Shown here: positions 45,415 through 54,277 of the stretch, one piece after another
Position numbering within the stretch: the stretch's first letter is position 1
How the letters are laid out: every line of letters starts with the position of its first letter
Assembly: GCA_944326325.1 (NCBI GenBank)
Contig: CALVDQ010000006.1
Location: forward strand, 59,702-123,701
Direction: 5' to 3'
Origin: an uncultured Bacteroidales bacterium
GTDB lineage: Bacteria; Bacteroidota; Bacteroidia; Bacteroidales; UBA932
DNA: 64,000 nucleotides
Translations under genes and position numbers: made by a program
Notes under the pieces: generated by a model
Seen by the model: the letters and a program-made list of their open reading frames with translations, nothing else
Told to the model about the DNA's origin: nothing
The model's database searches: none

Positions 45415-47115
45415 TCAACATTCCATCAACATATTGTCTATAGGCTTGCCCGGAGGCGTCATAGGCATGACATTCCCTTCTTCAGCCACGCAGGCCTCGA
45501 GAAAGAACGGGCCGTCGGCCGAAAGCATCTCATCCACGGCAGACTTAAGGTCCTCCCTTGCCAGAACCCTGCGGGAAGGAATTCCGTATGCCGAGGCAAT
45601 GACCTGGAAATCAGGATTCTCGAGATGTGTAAAAGAATACCGTCTGTTGTAGAAAAGCTCCTGCCACTGACGGACATTGCCGAGATAGTTGTTGTTGAGC
45701 AATATCATCTTCACGGGAATCCTGTGCTCCATTATCGTACCGAACTCCTGCATCATCATCTGCAGCCCGCCGTCGCCGGTAAATACGCATACGGTCCTGT
45801 CCGGACGCCCCAATGCCGCCCCGATGGCCGCAGGTATTCCGAAACCCATCGTCCCCATTCCTCCCGAAGTGATTATGCTCCTCTTTCTGGTATATCTGAA
45901 ATAGCGTGAAGCCATCATCTGGTTCTGCCCCACATCGGTCACGAGTATGGCATCCCCGCCGGTAGCCGAACTCACAGCATCCACCACTTCCCCCATATTC
46001 AGAGGTCCCGCCGCAGGATGCAGCTCACGGTCTATGACCTTCTCATATTCCTCATCCTGGTATTTCCGGAAACTTTCTATCCACTCCGACCTGTCCATCT
46101 TAAGCAGACGCTCCGTCAGCAGGGGCAGAGTCTTCCTGCAATTTCCGAGAACAGGAATATCCACAGGCACATTCTTGCCTATCTCCGAAGGATCGATATC
46201 AAGATGGATGATTTTTGCCTGGCGGGCGTATGTGGCGACATTGCCGGTCACGCGGTCATCGAACCTCATTCCAACGGCAATCAGCACATCGCATTCGTTT
46301 GTCTTGACATTGTTGCAATAATTGCCGTGCATGCCGAGCATTCCCTTGTTCAGCGGATGGGAAGACGGGGCCACGGAAAGGCCGAGCAAGGTGCATCCGA
46401 ACGGGAGGCCGGCCTTTTCCACGAAAGCGAGGAATTCCTCCTGGGCGTTTCCGAGTTCTATACCCTGTCCGGCAAGCACGAAAGGACGGCGGGCTGAATT
46501 GATTGCCGCGGCGGCCTCGCGTATCCTCGTCATGTCGATTTCGGGGTCGTCGTCATAGCTGCGGATATAGTTCACTTTCCGGGGGATATATTCCGTCATG
46601 CCGACCTGGGCGTTCTTCGTGATGCTGAGCACCACAGGTCCGGGACGTCCGCTCCTGGCCACAAAAAAGGCCCTGGACACCGCCCATGTGATTTCTTCCG
46701 GAGAACTTATCTGGTAACTCCACTTGCATATCGGCTGTGTGACACAGGTGAAATCCACTTCCTGGAACGCATCGGTCCCGATCATGTCCGTGGAAATCTG
46801 ACCTGCTATCACTATGATCGGGGTACTGTCGAGCATGGCGTCGGCTATGCCTGTGAGGGTGTTCGTGGCTCCCGGGCCCCCTGTCACAAGGCAAACCCCC
46901 ACCTTTCCTGAAGCACGGGCGTATCCTTCTGCCGCATGGGTCGCTCCCTGCTCGTGCCTCACCAGGATATGGTTTATCACGTCAAGATGGTCCATCAAGG
47001 CGTCATAGACCGGCATGATGGCTCCGCCCGGATAACCGAACATGGTATCGACACCCTCTTCTATCAGCGCCCGGACCAATGCCTCCGAGCCTGAAACCTT
47101 TTCATTGTTTTCCAT
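45415..47115 (-). CDS. ilvB: Acetolactate synthase large (catalytic) subunit
   Basis: This thiamine-diphosphate enzyme makes acetolactate and acetohydroxybutyrate. The 566-residue form from the ATG at 47113-47115 (MENNEKVSGSEALVRALIEEGVDTMFGYPGGAIMPVYDAL) fits. Glu in LVRHEQGATHAAEGYARASGKVGVCLVTGGPGATN is the cofactor-activating residue. TGDGGLQMMMQEFGTIMEHRIPVKMILLNNNYLGNVRQWQELFYN is the ThDP/Mg site, and GMLGMHGNYCNNVKTNECDVLIAVGMRFDDRVTG belongs to the FAD-type domain. The 46-bp gap after ilvD and 13-bp gap before ilvN support cotranscription. Confidence 0.96.
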   Translation of the reverse strand: MENNEKVSGSEALVRALIEEGVDTMFGYPGGAIMPVYDALMDHLDVINHILVRHEQGATHAAEGYARASGKVGVCLVTGGPGATNTLTGIADAMLDSTPIIVIAGQISTDMIGTDAFQEVDFTCVTQPICKWSYQISSPEEITWAVSRAFFVARSGRPGPVVLSITKNAQVGMTEYIPRKVNYIRSYDDDPEIDMTRIREAAAAINSARRPFVLAGQGIELGNAQEEFLAFVEKAGLPFGCTLLGLSVAPSSHPLNKGMLGMHGNYCNNVKTNECDVLIAVGMRFDDRVTGNVATYARQAKIIHLDIDPSEIGKNVPVDIPVLGNCRKTLPLLTERLLKMDRSEWIESFRKYQDEEYEKVIDRELHPAAGPLNMGEVVDAVSSATGGDAILVTDVGQNQMMASRYFRYTRKRSIITSGGMGTMGFGIPAAIGAALGRPDRTVCVFTGDGGLQMMMQEFGTIMEHRIPVKMILLNNNYLGNVRQWQELFYNRRYSFTHLENPDFQVIASAYGIPSRRVLAREDLKSAVDEMLSADGPFFLEACVAEEGNVMPMTPPGKPIDNMLMEC

Positions 47116-47161
47116 ATCTGTCTGTCGTTCGTTTCCGGAAGGGCAGTCCCTTCCGCATTTT

Positions 47162-48988
47162 TCAATCAACCATCCTTATTGCCCCCTTGTCGGCGGAAGA
47201 CACGAGCCTCGAGTAGGCTTTCAATGCCTTTGAAATCTCACGCTGTCTCTTATGAGGGGTGAAGGCCATGGAACCGCGGGTTTCCTCCTCTTTCCGTCTG
47301 CGGGCGAACTCCTCGTCGGAAACCTCGGCCTCTATCGACCTTGCGGCAATGTCTATGGCTATCATGTCTCCGTCCCTGAGCAGACCGACGTTGCCTCCAG
47401 AGGCAGCTTCCGGGGAAATATGGCCTATGGAAAGGCCGGAAGTGCCTCCGCTGAAACGTCCGTCGGTAATCAGGGCGCATTCCTTGCCGAGATGCCGGCT
47501 CTTGATATAAGATGTCGGATAGAGCATTTCCTGCATACCGGGACCGCCTTTCGGGCCTTCGTAGGAAATCACCACCACATCCCCTGCCCGGACTTCTCCG
47601 CCGAGGATGCCGTCACAGGCTTCTTCCTGGGACTCGAACACTTTGGCCGGACCACGGAACCTGAGTATGCTTTCGTCCACTCCCGCAGTCTTGACTATAC
47701 ACCCGTCCATGGCGATATTCCCGTACAGGACAGCGAGTCCTCCGTCCCTGGAATAGGCATGGGCGACATCCCTTATGCAGCCTGAAGCCCTGTCGGTGTC
47801 AAGGTCCGGATATATGTCAGTACAGGTTCCCAGCTCCGTGGTACGCTTCCAGGACGGAGCGGCAAGATATTTCCTTTTTGCGGCAGGCTTCATTCCGGGT
47901 CTCATGATGTCATTCTCCTCTATTGCCTGTCCGAGCGTACTGAAGTCAACCCTGGACACGGATGTATCCAGAAATCCGCCCCGTTCAAGTTCCCCGAGGA
48001 TGCCCATCACCCCTCCGGCCCTGTTCACATCCTGGATGTGGTAGCCGCTGTTCGGGGCCACCTTGCACAGTACCGGTATTCTCCTGGAAAGGGTATCGAT
48101 ATCCTTCATGGTGAAATCCACTCCTGCCTCATGGGCTATCGCAAGAAGATGGAGCACCGTATTGGTCGAGCCGCCCATGGCGATGTCGAGGGACATGGCG
48201 TTGAGGAATGCGGCTTTCGTGGCAATGGAACGCGGGAGTACGGAGTCATCCCCGTCGCGGTAATATGCCAGTGTATTCTTTACGATAAGTTCAGCCCCTT
48301 TCATGAACAGTGCCTTGCGTTCGGCATGGGTGGCGAGCAAAGTGCCGTTCCCAACCGGAGCCAGTCCGAGGGCCTCCGAAAGGCAGTTCATCGAATTGGC
48401 CGTGAACATACCGGAGCAGCATCCGCAGGTAGGGCACCCCATCCTTTCGAGAGCGGCCAGTTCTTCATCGGAGACAGCCTCGTCGGCCCCTTTCACCATG
48501 ATGTCGATAAGATCATAGTCCCTGCCGCCCACTCTTCCGGCTTCCATAGGACCGCCTGAGACGAAGACGGTCGGAATATTCAGCCGCATGGCAGCCATCA
48601 GCATACCGGGCGTCACCTTGTCACAGTTCGAGATGCAGATCATGGCATCGGCGCAATGTGCATTGCACATATACTCCACACTGTCCGCGATCAGGTCGCG
48701 CGAAGGAAGGGAATAGAGCATCCCGTCGTGCCCCATGGCGATACCGTCGTCTATCGCTATCGTGTTGAATTCGGCCGCGAAACATCCCAGTTCCCCGATC
48801 CTTTTCTTGATTTCCTGCCCGATCCCATGCAGATGCACATGTCCCGGGACAAACTGTGTGAATGAATTGACAATGGCGATGACAGGCTTGCCGATCTGCT
48901 CCTCCGTCATCCCGTTTGCCCTCCACAGGCCTCTTGCGCCGGCCATTTTCCGGCCCGATGTACTTTTTTCGCTTCTAAGTCCGTTCAT
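47162..48988 (-). CDS. ilvD: Dihydroxy-acid dehydratase
   Basis: IlvD dehydrates dihydroxy acids to the keto acids for valine, isoleucine and (through ketoisovalerate) leucine. The 608-residue length is as expected for the long form. Motifs are [102 protein letters not shown] (iron-sulfur ligands), [18 protein letters not shown] and [22 protein letters not shown]. The start ATG at 48986-48988 is only 11 bases after the T-run of the attenuator at 49000-49042, so terminator formation would directly prevent its transcription. It is the first structural gene of ilvDBNC. Confidence 0.97.
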   Translation of the reverse strand: MNGLRSEKSTSGRKMAGARGLWRANGMTEEQIGKPVIAIVNSFTQFVPGHVHLHGIGQEIKKRIGELGCFAAEFNTIAIDDGIAMGHDGMLYSLPSRDLIADSVEYMCNAHCADAMICISNCDKVTPGMLMAAMRLNIPTVFVSGGPMEAGRVGGRDYDLIDIMVKGADEAVSDEELAALERMGCPTCGCCSGMFTANSMNCLSEALGLAPVGNGTLLATHAERKALFMKGAELIVKNTLAYYRDGDDSVLPRSIATKAAFLNAMSLDIAMGGSTNTVLHLLAIAHEAGVDFTMKDIDTLSRRIPVLCKVAPNSGYHIQDVNRAGGVMGILGELERGGFLDTSVSRVDFSTLGQAIEENDIMRPGMKPAAKRKYLAAPSWKRTTELGTCTDIYPDLDTDRASGCIRDVAHAYSRDGGLAVLYGNIAMDGCIVKTAGVDESILRFRGPAKVFESQEEACDGILGGEVRAGDVVVISYEGPKGGPGMQEMLYPTSYIKSRHLGKECALITDGRFSGGTSGLSIGHISPEAASGGNVGLLRDGDMIAIDIAARSIEAEVSDEEFARRRKEEETRGSMAFTPHKRQREISKALKAYSRLVSSADKGAIRMVD

Positions 48989-48999
48989 ATATGAGCATC

Positions 49000-49042
49000 A
49001 AAAAAATCCGCTTGCCCGCGGAATCCGTTCAGCAGGCAAGCG
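49000..49042 (-). terminator. Attenuator terminator of the ilvDBNC operon
   Basis: On the minus strand CGCTTGCC (49035-49042) pairs perfectly with GGCAAGCG (49009-49016) around an 18-base loop. The hairpin is followed within two bases by seven T (49000-49006). This is a standard intrinsic terminator placed between the leader peptide and ilvD. The loop contains GGATTCC and the 5' arm contains CC of CCTG, both of which pair in the alternative structure at 49020-49070. Confidence 0.88.
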
Positions 49043-49070
49043 AAAGTAAGATATATACCTGTAGGATTCC
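49020..49070 (-). promoter_or_regulatory. Antiterminator of the ilv attenuator
   Basis: On the minus strand GGAATCC (49064-49070) is complementary to GGATTCC (49020-49026). Inside it CAGG (49058-49061) is complementary to CCTG (49033-49036). Together these 11 pairs enclose and partly consume the 5' arm of the terminator, so the two folds exclude each other. The 5' arm begins 11 bases after the leader-peptide stop codon, within the footprint of a ribosome resting there. Ribosomes stalled earlier at Val/Ile codons would leave it free to form. This is the standard logic of amino-acid attenuators. Confidence 0.78.
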
Positions 49071-49081
49071 CCCGATAATGG

Positions 49082-49168
49082 CTATGGAATAATAATGGAG
49101 ATAATCACGACGACCACCACCACGACTGCTATCAAAGATAGAATGGATATGTTTCCACCGCAAGTCAT
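49082..49168 (-). CDS. ilv operon leader peptide (attenuation peptide)
   Basis: A 28-codon open frame runs from the ATG at 49166-49168 to the TAG at 49082-49084. It starts MTCGGNISILSLIA, continues with seven consecutive valine codons, and ends IISIIIP. Seventeen of 28 residues are Val, Ile or Leu, exactly the products of the operon. The arrangement, down to a terminal IIIP, recalls the E. coli ilvL leader peptide. It lies about 35 bases after a predicted -7 box and is followed by mutually exclusive antiterminator and terminator hairpins before ilvD. The role is cis-acting: ribosome progress through the Val and Ile codons reports charged-tRNA supply. The peptide itself is not expected to have a function. 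A seven-codon frame (49165-49185) overlaps its start. Confidence 0.87.
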   Translation of the reverse strand: MTCGGNISILSLIAVVVVVVVIISIIIP

Positions 49169-49202
49169 ATCAGGGAATTCTTCATGTTTCTTTTGCCGGG
49201 AA

Positions 49203-49210
49203 CAAATTTA
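49203..49210 (-). promoter_or_regulatory. Predicted -7 box for the ilv leader and operon
   Basis: The minus strand reads TAAATTTG, matching TAnnTTTG. It places the transcript start some 25-30 bases before the leader-peptide ATG at 49168. It lies in the 303-bp leuB-ilvD gap, which also holds the leader peptide and attenuator and otherwise shows nothing. It makes ilvDBNC a unit separable from leuACDB. No -33 box at standard spacing. Confidence 0.5.
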
Positions 49211-49291
49211 TAAAAAAATTCACAGATAAATTCCATTTTTTCCGGAATTAATTCAAAAGTACCGCCTCACCGCCCGGCATCAGGAGGAAAA

Positions 49292-50356
49292 TCACCCTAT
49301 AAGGCCGGCAATGTAGTCCCCGACCTCGGACGTGCCGTACCGGCTTCCAGGGACGATATCCTGCGTGCAGACCCCTTCGGCGATGGCCTTCTCGCAGGCC
49401 TGTCTTACCGCAGCCCCCTCCTCTGCAGCACCGAACGCGTCTTCAAGCATCATGGCTGCAGACAGGATCGTGGCCACGGGGTTCGCGATATTCTTCCCGG
49501 CCGCCTGCGGATAGGAACCGTGGATAGGCTCGTAAAGACTGCTCCTCTCTCCTGTAGAAGCGGAAGGAAGCAGGCCTATAGAACCGTTTATCACTCCGGC
49601 AAGGTCGCTCAGGATGTCCCCGAACATGTTTTCCGTAAGGATGACATCGAAATCACGGGGATTGGAGACCATCTTCATGGCAGCATTGTCCACAAACAGG
49701 AAATCCAGACACATATCACTGTATTTCTCATCATGGAGTTCCTTTACGGTTTCCCTCCACAGCCTCGAGGTGGCCAGTACGTTCGCCTTGTCGACCAGTG
49801 TCACCCGTCCTCGGCGGCGTGCCGCAAAGGCGAAGGCCACTTCGGCTACCCGCCGTATCTCCATCTTCGAATATACACAGGTATCGAAAGCCTTGTCCCC
49901 GGCCTCGTTTCTGCCGCGGGGTTCGCCGAAATACATTCCTCCCGTAAGTTCACGTACCACTATGAAATCAGCTCCGTCGACTATCGTGTCTTTCAGAGGG
50001 GACGCCGAAAGCAGGGAGGGATATGGCTTCACAGGCCTGATATTGGCGTAAAGGCCCAGGGATTTCCTCATCTTCAGCAGGCCCTGCTCCGGGCGGACTT
50101 TTGCCGTGGGGTCATTGTCATATTTCGGATCACCTATGGCCCCGAAAAGCACAGAGTCCGAAGACATGCAGATTCCGTGAGTCGTGTCCGGATACGGGTC
50201 TCCGCACTTGTCGATGGCCGCAGCCCCGATATCCGCATACCGGTATTCGAACGTATGCGAGTATTTCGCCCCTACAGCATCCAGCACTTTTACGGCCTGC
50301 GCCGTTATTTCCGGTCCTATGCCGTCTCCCGGGAGGACCGCTATCGTCTTTTTCAT
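49292..50356 (-). CDS. leuB: 3-isopropylmalate dehydrogenase
   Basis: LeuB oxidizes and decarboxylates isopropylmalate with NAD+. From MKKTIAVLPGDGIGPEITAQAVKVL (ATG at 50354-50356) it has 354 residues, the standard size. Motifs are GAIGDPKYDN, LLKMRKSLGLYANIRPVK, VVRELTGGMYFG, RRVAEVAFAFAARRRGRVTLVDKANVLATSRLWRE, DFDVILTENMFGDILSDLAGVINGSIGLLPSAS and EPIHGSYPQAAGKNIANPVATILSAAMML. An in-frame upstream extension to 50467 would overlap leuD by 91 bp and is rejected. It is the last gene of leuACDB, 20 bp after leuD. Confidence 0.97.
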   Translation of the reverse strand: MKKTIAVLPGDGIGPEITAQAVKVLDAVGAKYSHTFEYRYADIGAAAIDKCGDPYPDTTHGICMSSDSVLFGAIGDPKYDNDPTAKVRPEQGLLKMRKSLGLYANIRPVKPYPSLLSASPLKDTIVDGADFIVVRELTGGMYFGEPRGRNEAGDKAFDTCVYSKMEIRRVAEVAFAFAARRRGRVTLVDKANVLATSRLWRETVKELHDEKYSDMCLDFLFVDNAAMKMVSNPRDFDVILTENMFGDILSDLAGVINGSIGLLPSASTGERSSLYEPIHGSYPQAAGKNIANPVATILSAAMMLEDAFGAAEEGAAVRQACEKAIAEGVCTQDIVPGSRYGTSEVGDYIAGLIG

Positions 50357-50376
50357 CTTATATTGATATTTTAACG

Positions 50377-50961
50377 TCAGTTCGGCCTGTGTCCGGCCTC
50401 GTATTCCAGGATGGCATCCTTGTCTGAAAGCAGATAGTCTATATCCGAATAACCTTTCATCAGACACTCCTTCTTATACCCGTTTATCTCGAATTTTTCC
50501 TCACCTGCACCGGCAGCTGAAATGGTCTGGGCCCCGAGATCTATCTTCAGGACCGTATCCGGAGCTGTCCTGAGGACATCCGAAAGACGCTCAAGATAGG
50601 CCTCCGAGACCTTTACCGGCAGAAGGCAGTTGTTCAGGGCGTTGTTCCTGAATATGTCGGCAAACGATGACGAGACCACAGCCTTGAACCCTGCATCATG
50701 CAGGGCCCAGGCGGCATGCTCCCGGCTCGAGCCGCACCCGAAATTGTTGCCGGCAACAAGGATTACCCCTTTCTGGCCTTCAAGCGGATTGTCCCGTGCC
50801 GGACTTCCGTCGGGATTGAAGCGCCAGTCATAGAAAAGTTTCTCGCCGAAGCCTTCCCGTACCGTGGTTTTCAGAAAACGGGCGGGGATTATCTGGTCGG
50901 TGTCGATATTGTCGACAGGGACGAAGACGGCCGTGGATTCTATTGTTCTTATCTTGTCCAT
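50377..50961 (-). CDS. leuD: 3-isopropylmalate dehydratase small subunit
   Basis: LeuD is the swivel-domain partner of LeuC in isopropylmalate isomerase. The 194-residue length fits. Motifs are VPVDNIDTDQIIPARFLKTTVREGFGEKLFYDWRF and GVILVAGNNFGCGSSREHAAWALHDAGFKAVVSSSFADIFRNNALNNCLLPV. The start is an ATG at 50959-50961. The 69-bp spacer from leuC holds a collapsed relative of the 120-bp repeat found before the exonuclease III gene. Confidence 0.97.
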   Translation of the reverse strand: MDKIRTIESTAVFVPVDNIDTDQIIPARFLKTTVREGFGEKLFYDWRFNPDGSPARDNPLEGQKGVILVAGNNFGCGSSREHAAWALHDAGFKAVVSSSFADIFRNNALNNCLLPVKVSEAYLERLSDVLRTAPDTVLKIDLGAQTISAAGAGEEKFEINGYKKECLMKGYSDIDYLLSDKDAILEYEAGHRPN

Positions 50962-50964
50962 TGT

Positions 50965-51005
50965 TTCTTTTTTTGTTATAACTGCGAGCCGTGGATGCTC
51001 TTTTA
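50965..51005 (-). repeat. Collapsed relative of the 120-bp repeat in the leuC-leuD gap
   Basis: On the minus strand this spacer contains AGCATCCACGGCTCGCAG followed by TTATAACAAAAAAAGAAACA, directly before the leuD start. The 120-bp repeat at 38113-38478 has AGCAGCCACGGCTCGCAGTT at a unit junction and CGCAGTTATTACAAAAAAG at a unit end, with AAACAA before the next start codon. The leu segment matches a unit whose middle was lost by recombination between the two CGCAGTT copies. Orientation relative to the downstream gene is the same in both places. Confidence 0.72.
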
Positions 51006-51030
51006 CAACGACTGAGTCACCGGATATGCG

Positions 51031-52419
51031 TCAATACCCGGCAGGAATGCCGAGACAGCCCGTGACAGCAGCTTCGGCAGCCACGAGAGGGCCGGCAAGT
51101 ATAGTGCGGGACCCGTAACCCTGGCGTCCTTCGAAATTACGGTTCGACGTAGACACCGCATATTTTCCCTCGGGTATCTTGTCTGCATTCATCGCAAGGC
51201 AGGCGGAGCAGCCGGGCTGGCGTATCTCGAAGCCGGCCCCGCGGAGGATGTCGCCTATTCCTTCCTCCTCTATCCGGGCCTCCACCGACTTGGAACCGGG
51301 TACAAGCCACACAGTCACCCCGTCGGCCTTCCTTCGGCCTTTCAGGGCTGACGCAAACGCCCGGAAATCCTCTATCCTGCCGTTGGTGCAGGAACCTACG
51401 AAAACATAGTCAACCTTCTTTCCGGACATGGCCTCTCCCTTGTGGAATCCCATATAAGAAAGGGCCTTGTCGAAGGTCGCGGCATCACAGCCCACAGCCG
51501 ATTCCGGAATCGTCCCGTCTACAGGCACCCCCATTCCAGGGTTGGTACCGTAGGTTACCATCGGCCTTATGTCAGCGGCATCGAAAACATATTCCTTGTC
51601 GAAAACCGCATCTTCATCCGTCTTCAGTGCACTCCAGCGGGAAATACACTCCTGCAATGCAGCCCCCTCCGGCGCGAATCTCCTTCCGGCAACATATTCG
51701 AAAGTCTTGCTGTCCGGAGCGACCATACCCCCTTTCGCCCCCATCTCGATACTCATGTTGCAGACAGTCATACGTCCTTCCATGCTCATGTCCCGGAATA
51801 CCTCTCCCGCGTATTCCACGAAACATCCGGTACATCCGTCGGTTCCGAGACGCGAAATTATGTAGAGGATGACATCCTTTGGGGTCACATCGGGTGCCAG
51901 TCTCCCGTTCACGGTTATCCGGGCCTGCTTAGGCTTGGACTGCAGCAGGCATTGGGTGGCCATCACCATCTCCACCTCGCTCGTGCCTATGCCGAACGCT
52001 ATGTTCCCGAACGCTCCGTGTGTGGCGGTATGGCTGTCGCCGCAGACCACCGTCTGGCCGCAGAGGACTATCCCCTGCTCGGGACCGATGACGTGTACAA
52101 TGCCGTTGCCGGGGTCTCCGAGAGGGAAATACGTGATCCCGTTCTCCGCCGTATTGGCCGCAAGCTGCTCGACAGCACGGCGGGATGACTCGTCGGCTAT
52201 CGGCTTGTCCTGGTCAATGGTAGGGGTATTGTGGTCGCACGTGGCAAATGTCTTTTCCGGCCGGAATACTTTCAGCCCCCTTGCCTTCAGGGCGCTGAAA
52301 GCCTGGGGGGATGTCACCTCATGGACCAGATGCCGGTCTATATAGAGGACATCCGGACCGTCCGGAATATGCTTCACTACATGGTTTTCCCAGATTTTGT
52401 CAAAAAGTGTCTTTCCCAT
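51031..52419 (-). CDS. leuC: 3-isopropylmalate dehydratase large subunit
   Basis: LeuC is the iron-sulfur catalytic subunit of isopropylmalate isomerase. The 462-residue length fits. Motifs are [107 protein letters not shown] and [38 protein letters not shown], with Cys ligands in SCTNGR and GCSAC. The start ATG at 52417-52419 is 6 bp after the leuA stop. Confidence 0.98.
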   Translation of the reverse strand: MGKTLFDKIWENHVVKHIPDGPDVLYIDRHLVHEVTSPQAFSALKARGLKVFRPEKTFATCDHNTPTIDQDKPIADESSRRAVEQLAANTAENGITYFPLGDPGNGIVHVIGPEQGIVLCGQTVVCGDSHTATHGAFGNIAFGIGTSEVEMVMATQCLLQSKPKQARITVNGRLAPDVTPKDVILYIISRLGTDGCTGCFVEYAGEVFRDMSMEGRMTVCNMSIEMGAKGGMVAPDSKTFEYVAGRRFAPEGAALQECISRWSALKTDEDAVFDKEYVFDAADIRPMVTYGTNPGMGVPVDGTIPESAVGCDAATFDKALSYMGFHKGEAMSGKKVDYVFVGSCTNGRIEDFRAFASALKGRRKADGVTVWLVPGSKSVEARIEEEGIGDILRGAGFEIRQPGCSACLAMNADKIPEGKYAVSTSNRNFEGRQGYGSRTILAGPLVAAEAAVTGCLGIPAGY

Positions 52420-52425
52420 GGTTTG

Positions 52426-53922
52426 TCAGATGATTTTCGATATGGCATTGACATACGCTTCGACGGATGCCGTAACGATGTCGGTATTGGCGGAAAAGCC
52501 GTAGTATATGTTACCTTTGTTCTCTATCTGGATATGCACCTGGCCCACGTCGTCAGTCCCGCGGGTTATGGCCTGCACCAGATATTCCTCCAGGGTGATT
52601 TTCCTGTGCACGAGACTCCGTACGGCCTTGAAGGCGGCATCCACGGGTCCGTTTCCGCTCGAAGTGGCCACGCACTCCTCCCCGTCGATAATCAGTTTGA
52701 CCGTCGCCATCGGGATGGAGTTCTTTCCGCAGACCACCTGGAGATATTTAAGGTGCATCCGCTGCTTGAGCTTGTCCTGGGTGACTCCGGCTATGATGTA
52801 GAGGTCGGAGTCGTTGATCTCCTTCTTGCAGTCGGCAAGCTTGAGGAACTTGTCGTATGCAGAATCCAGTTCCTCCTTGTTCATGTGGATACCCAGCCGC
52901 AGGAAATGGTGGTTCAGGGCCGCCCTGCCGCTTCTGGCCGTGAGTTCTATGGTGGAATCGTTCACACCGACATCCACCGGGTCGATGATCTCATAGCTCT
53001 CCCTGTTCTTCAGCACCCCGTCCTGGTGGATACCGGAAGAATGGGCGAAGGCGTTCCTGCCGACGATGGCCTTGTTGGGCTGCACCGGCATCCTCATCAG
53101 GGTGGATACAGCATGTGATACCTTGTAGAAATGCCTGGTCAGGATATCGGTCTTCACCGGAATGTCCTTGCGGCACTTTATGGCCATCACGACTTCCTCC
53201 ATGGCTGTGTTGCCGGCCCTCTCCCCGACGCCGTTGATTGTCACCTCGACCTGACGGGCGCCGTTGAGGACACCTGCGAGGGTATTCGCCGTAGCCATAC
53301 CGAGGTCATTGTGACAATGCGTGGAAATGATGGCCTTGTCTATGTTCGGGACATTGTCGAAAAGATACCTTATCTTTGCCCCGTATTCCTCAGGAAGGCA
53401 ATATCCTGTCGTGTCGGGGATGTTGACGACTGTGGCACCGGCCTTTATCACAGCCTCAACGACACGGGCAAGATATTCGTTTTCAGTCCTTCCTGCATCT
53501 TCAGCATAAAATTCGACGTCTTCGACATACTTTCTGGCATACTTTACCGCAGCAACGGCTCTCTGGAGTATTTCCTCCCGGTCGGAATTGAACTTGTACC
53601 TGATATGGTAGTCCGAAGTGCCGATACCGGTATGGATTCTCTTCCGTCTCGCGAAGTGAAGGGCGTCGGCGGCAACGTCGATGTCTTTCTCCACAGCCCT
53701 CGAGAGTGCACAGATAGTGGATTCCGTCACGATCTTGGATATCTCCACGATGGATTTGAAGTCACCGGGGCTCGAGATGGGGAATCCGCACTCGATAATG
53801 TCGACCTTCATCGCCTCCAGCTGCTTTGCAAGTTCGATCTTCTCGATGGTGTTCAGCTGGCAGCCAGGGACCTGTTCGCCGTCCCGCAATGTCGTGTCGA
53901 AAACGTAAAGTTTCTGATCCAT
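52426..53922 (-). CDS. leuA: 2-isopropylmalate synthase
   Basis: LeuA condenses acetyl-CoA with ketoisovalerate, the first committed step to leucine. From [20 protein letters not shown] (ATG at 53920-53922) it has 498 residues. The TIM-barrel catalytic part has [56 protein letters not shown] and [50 protein letters not shown] (metal-binding HCHN). The C-terminal allosteric domain (about 370-498) ends [15 protein letters not shown]. An in-frame extension to 54072 runs through the leader hairpin and is rejected. It is the first gene of leuACDB, behind a leader of about 280 bases. Confidence 0.97.
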   Translation of the reverse strand: MDQKLYVFDTTLRDGEQVPGCQLNTIEKIELAKQLEAMKVDIIECGFPISSPGDFKSIVEISKIVTESTICALSRAVEKDIDVAADALHFARRKRIHTGIGTSDYHIRYKFNSDREEILQRAVAAVKYARKYVEDVEFYAEDAGRTENEYLARVVEAVIKAGATVVNIPDTTGYCLPEEYGAKIRYLFDNVPNIDKAIISTHCHNDLGMATANTLAGVLNGARQVEVTINGVGERAGNTAMEEVVMAIKCRKDIPVKTDILTRHFYKVSHAVSTLMRMPVQPNKAIVGRNAFAHSSGIHQDGVLKNRESYEIIDPVDVGVNDSTIELTARSGRAALNHHFLRLGIHMNKEELDSAYDKFLKLADCKKEINDSDLYIIAGVTQDKLKQRMHLKYLQVVCGKNSIPMATVKLIIDGEECVATSSGNGPVDAAFKAVRSLVHRKITLEEYLVQAITRGTDDVGQVHIQIENKGNIYYGFSANTDIVTASVEAYVNAISKII

Positions 53923-54011
53923 AATATATTGATTTAAGTCCGTAATGTCTTTTTCCGCCTGTACGGCCGGAAGTCCTGCCTTTGCTTTCCGAAGAAAGGT
54001 CCCATGGTGTC

Positions 54012-54073
54012 CCGGAGTCCGCTCCGGCCTGTCCGGAACATAAATGCCCCCGGAGAGAAACTCCGGAGGCATT
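54012..54073 (-). promoter_or_regulatory. Tandem alternative hairpins in the leuA leader (candidate attenuator)
   Basis: On the minus strand a 13-pair hairpin at 54043-54073 (AATGCC, T, CCGGAG against CTCCGG, G, GGCATT, five-base loop) is followed by a second hairpin at 54012-54027 (CCGGAG/CTCCGG around CGGA). The four segments alternate CCGGAG, CTCCGG, CCGGAG, CTCCGG, so segments 2 and 3 can also pair, giving the mutually exclusive topology of an attenuator. No long T-run follows either hairpin, which weakens the terminator reading. Apart from this, the leader peptide and the -7 box, the 355-bp gap 53923-54277 shows nothing else clear. Confidence 0.5.
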
Positions 54074-54133
54074 CGTATATGACAAGATTTTCCGCTCTGT
54101 ACAATAAGAATACTACGACACCCCTTCAGAGTT

Positions 54134-54190
54134 TCATATAACGAAATTCCGTAGCGGAGATAGTCGGAGTATGGAATTATGGTTTCTCAT
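54134..54190 (-). CDS. Candidate leu operon leader peptide
   Basis: An 18-codon frame ([18 protein letters not shown]) runs from the ATG at 54188-54190 to the TGA at 54134-54136, close behind a predicted -7 box at 54210-54217. Three of its residues are leucine, using CTC, CTA and CTA, set within six codons of one another. The leader hairpins at 54012-54073 follow. The position and composition fit a leucine attenuation peptide, but the Leu content is far less striking than the Val/Ile content of the ilv leader, and the hairpins lie about 60 bases away. A four-codon frame (ATG AAC GGG AAA TAA, 54188-54202) overlaps its start. Confidence 0.45.
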   Translation of the reverse strand: MRNHNSILRLSPLRNFVI

Positions 54191-54209
54191 TATTTCCCGT
54201 TCATCCTTA

Positions 54210-54217
54210 CAAAGTTA
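54210..54217 (-). promoter_or_regulatory. Predicted -7 box for leuACDB
   Basis: The minus strand reads TAACTTTG, matching TAnnTTTG, identical to the boxes before SusC and the second GH5-like gene. It lies 288 bp before the leuA ATG, leaving a long leader with the candidate peptide and hairpins. The upstream side is AT-rich and reaches the start of the divergent recombinase gene. Confidence 0.5.
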
Positions 54218-54277
54218 AAAATTTTTATTTAGAAAAAACAGTTTTGGACTTTTTTCACATCAAAAAAAACAAACGAC

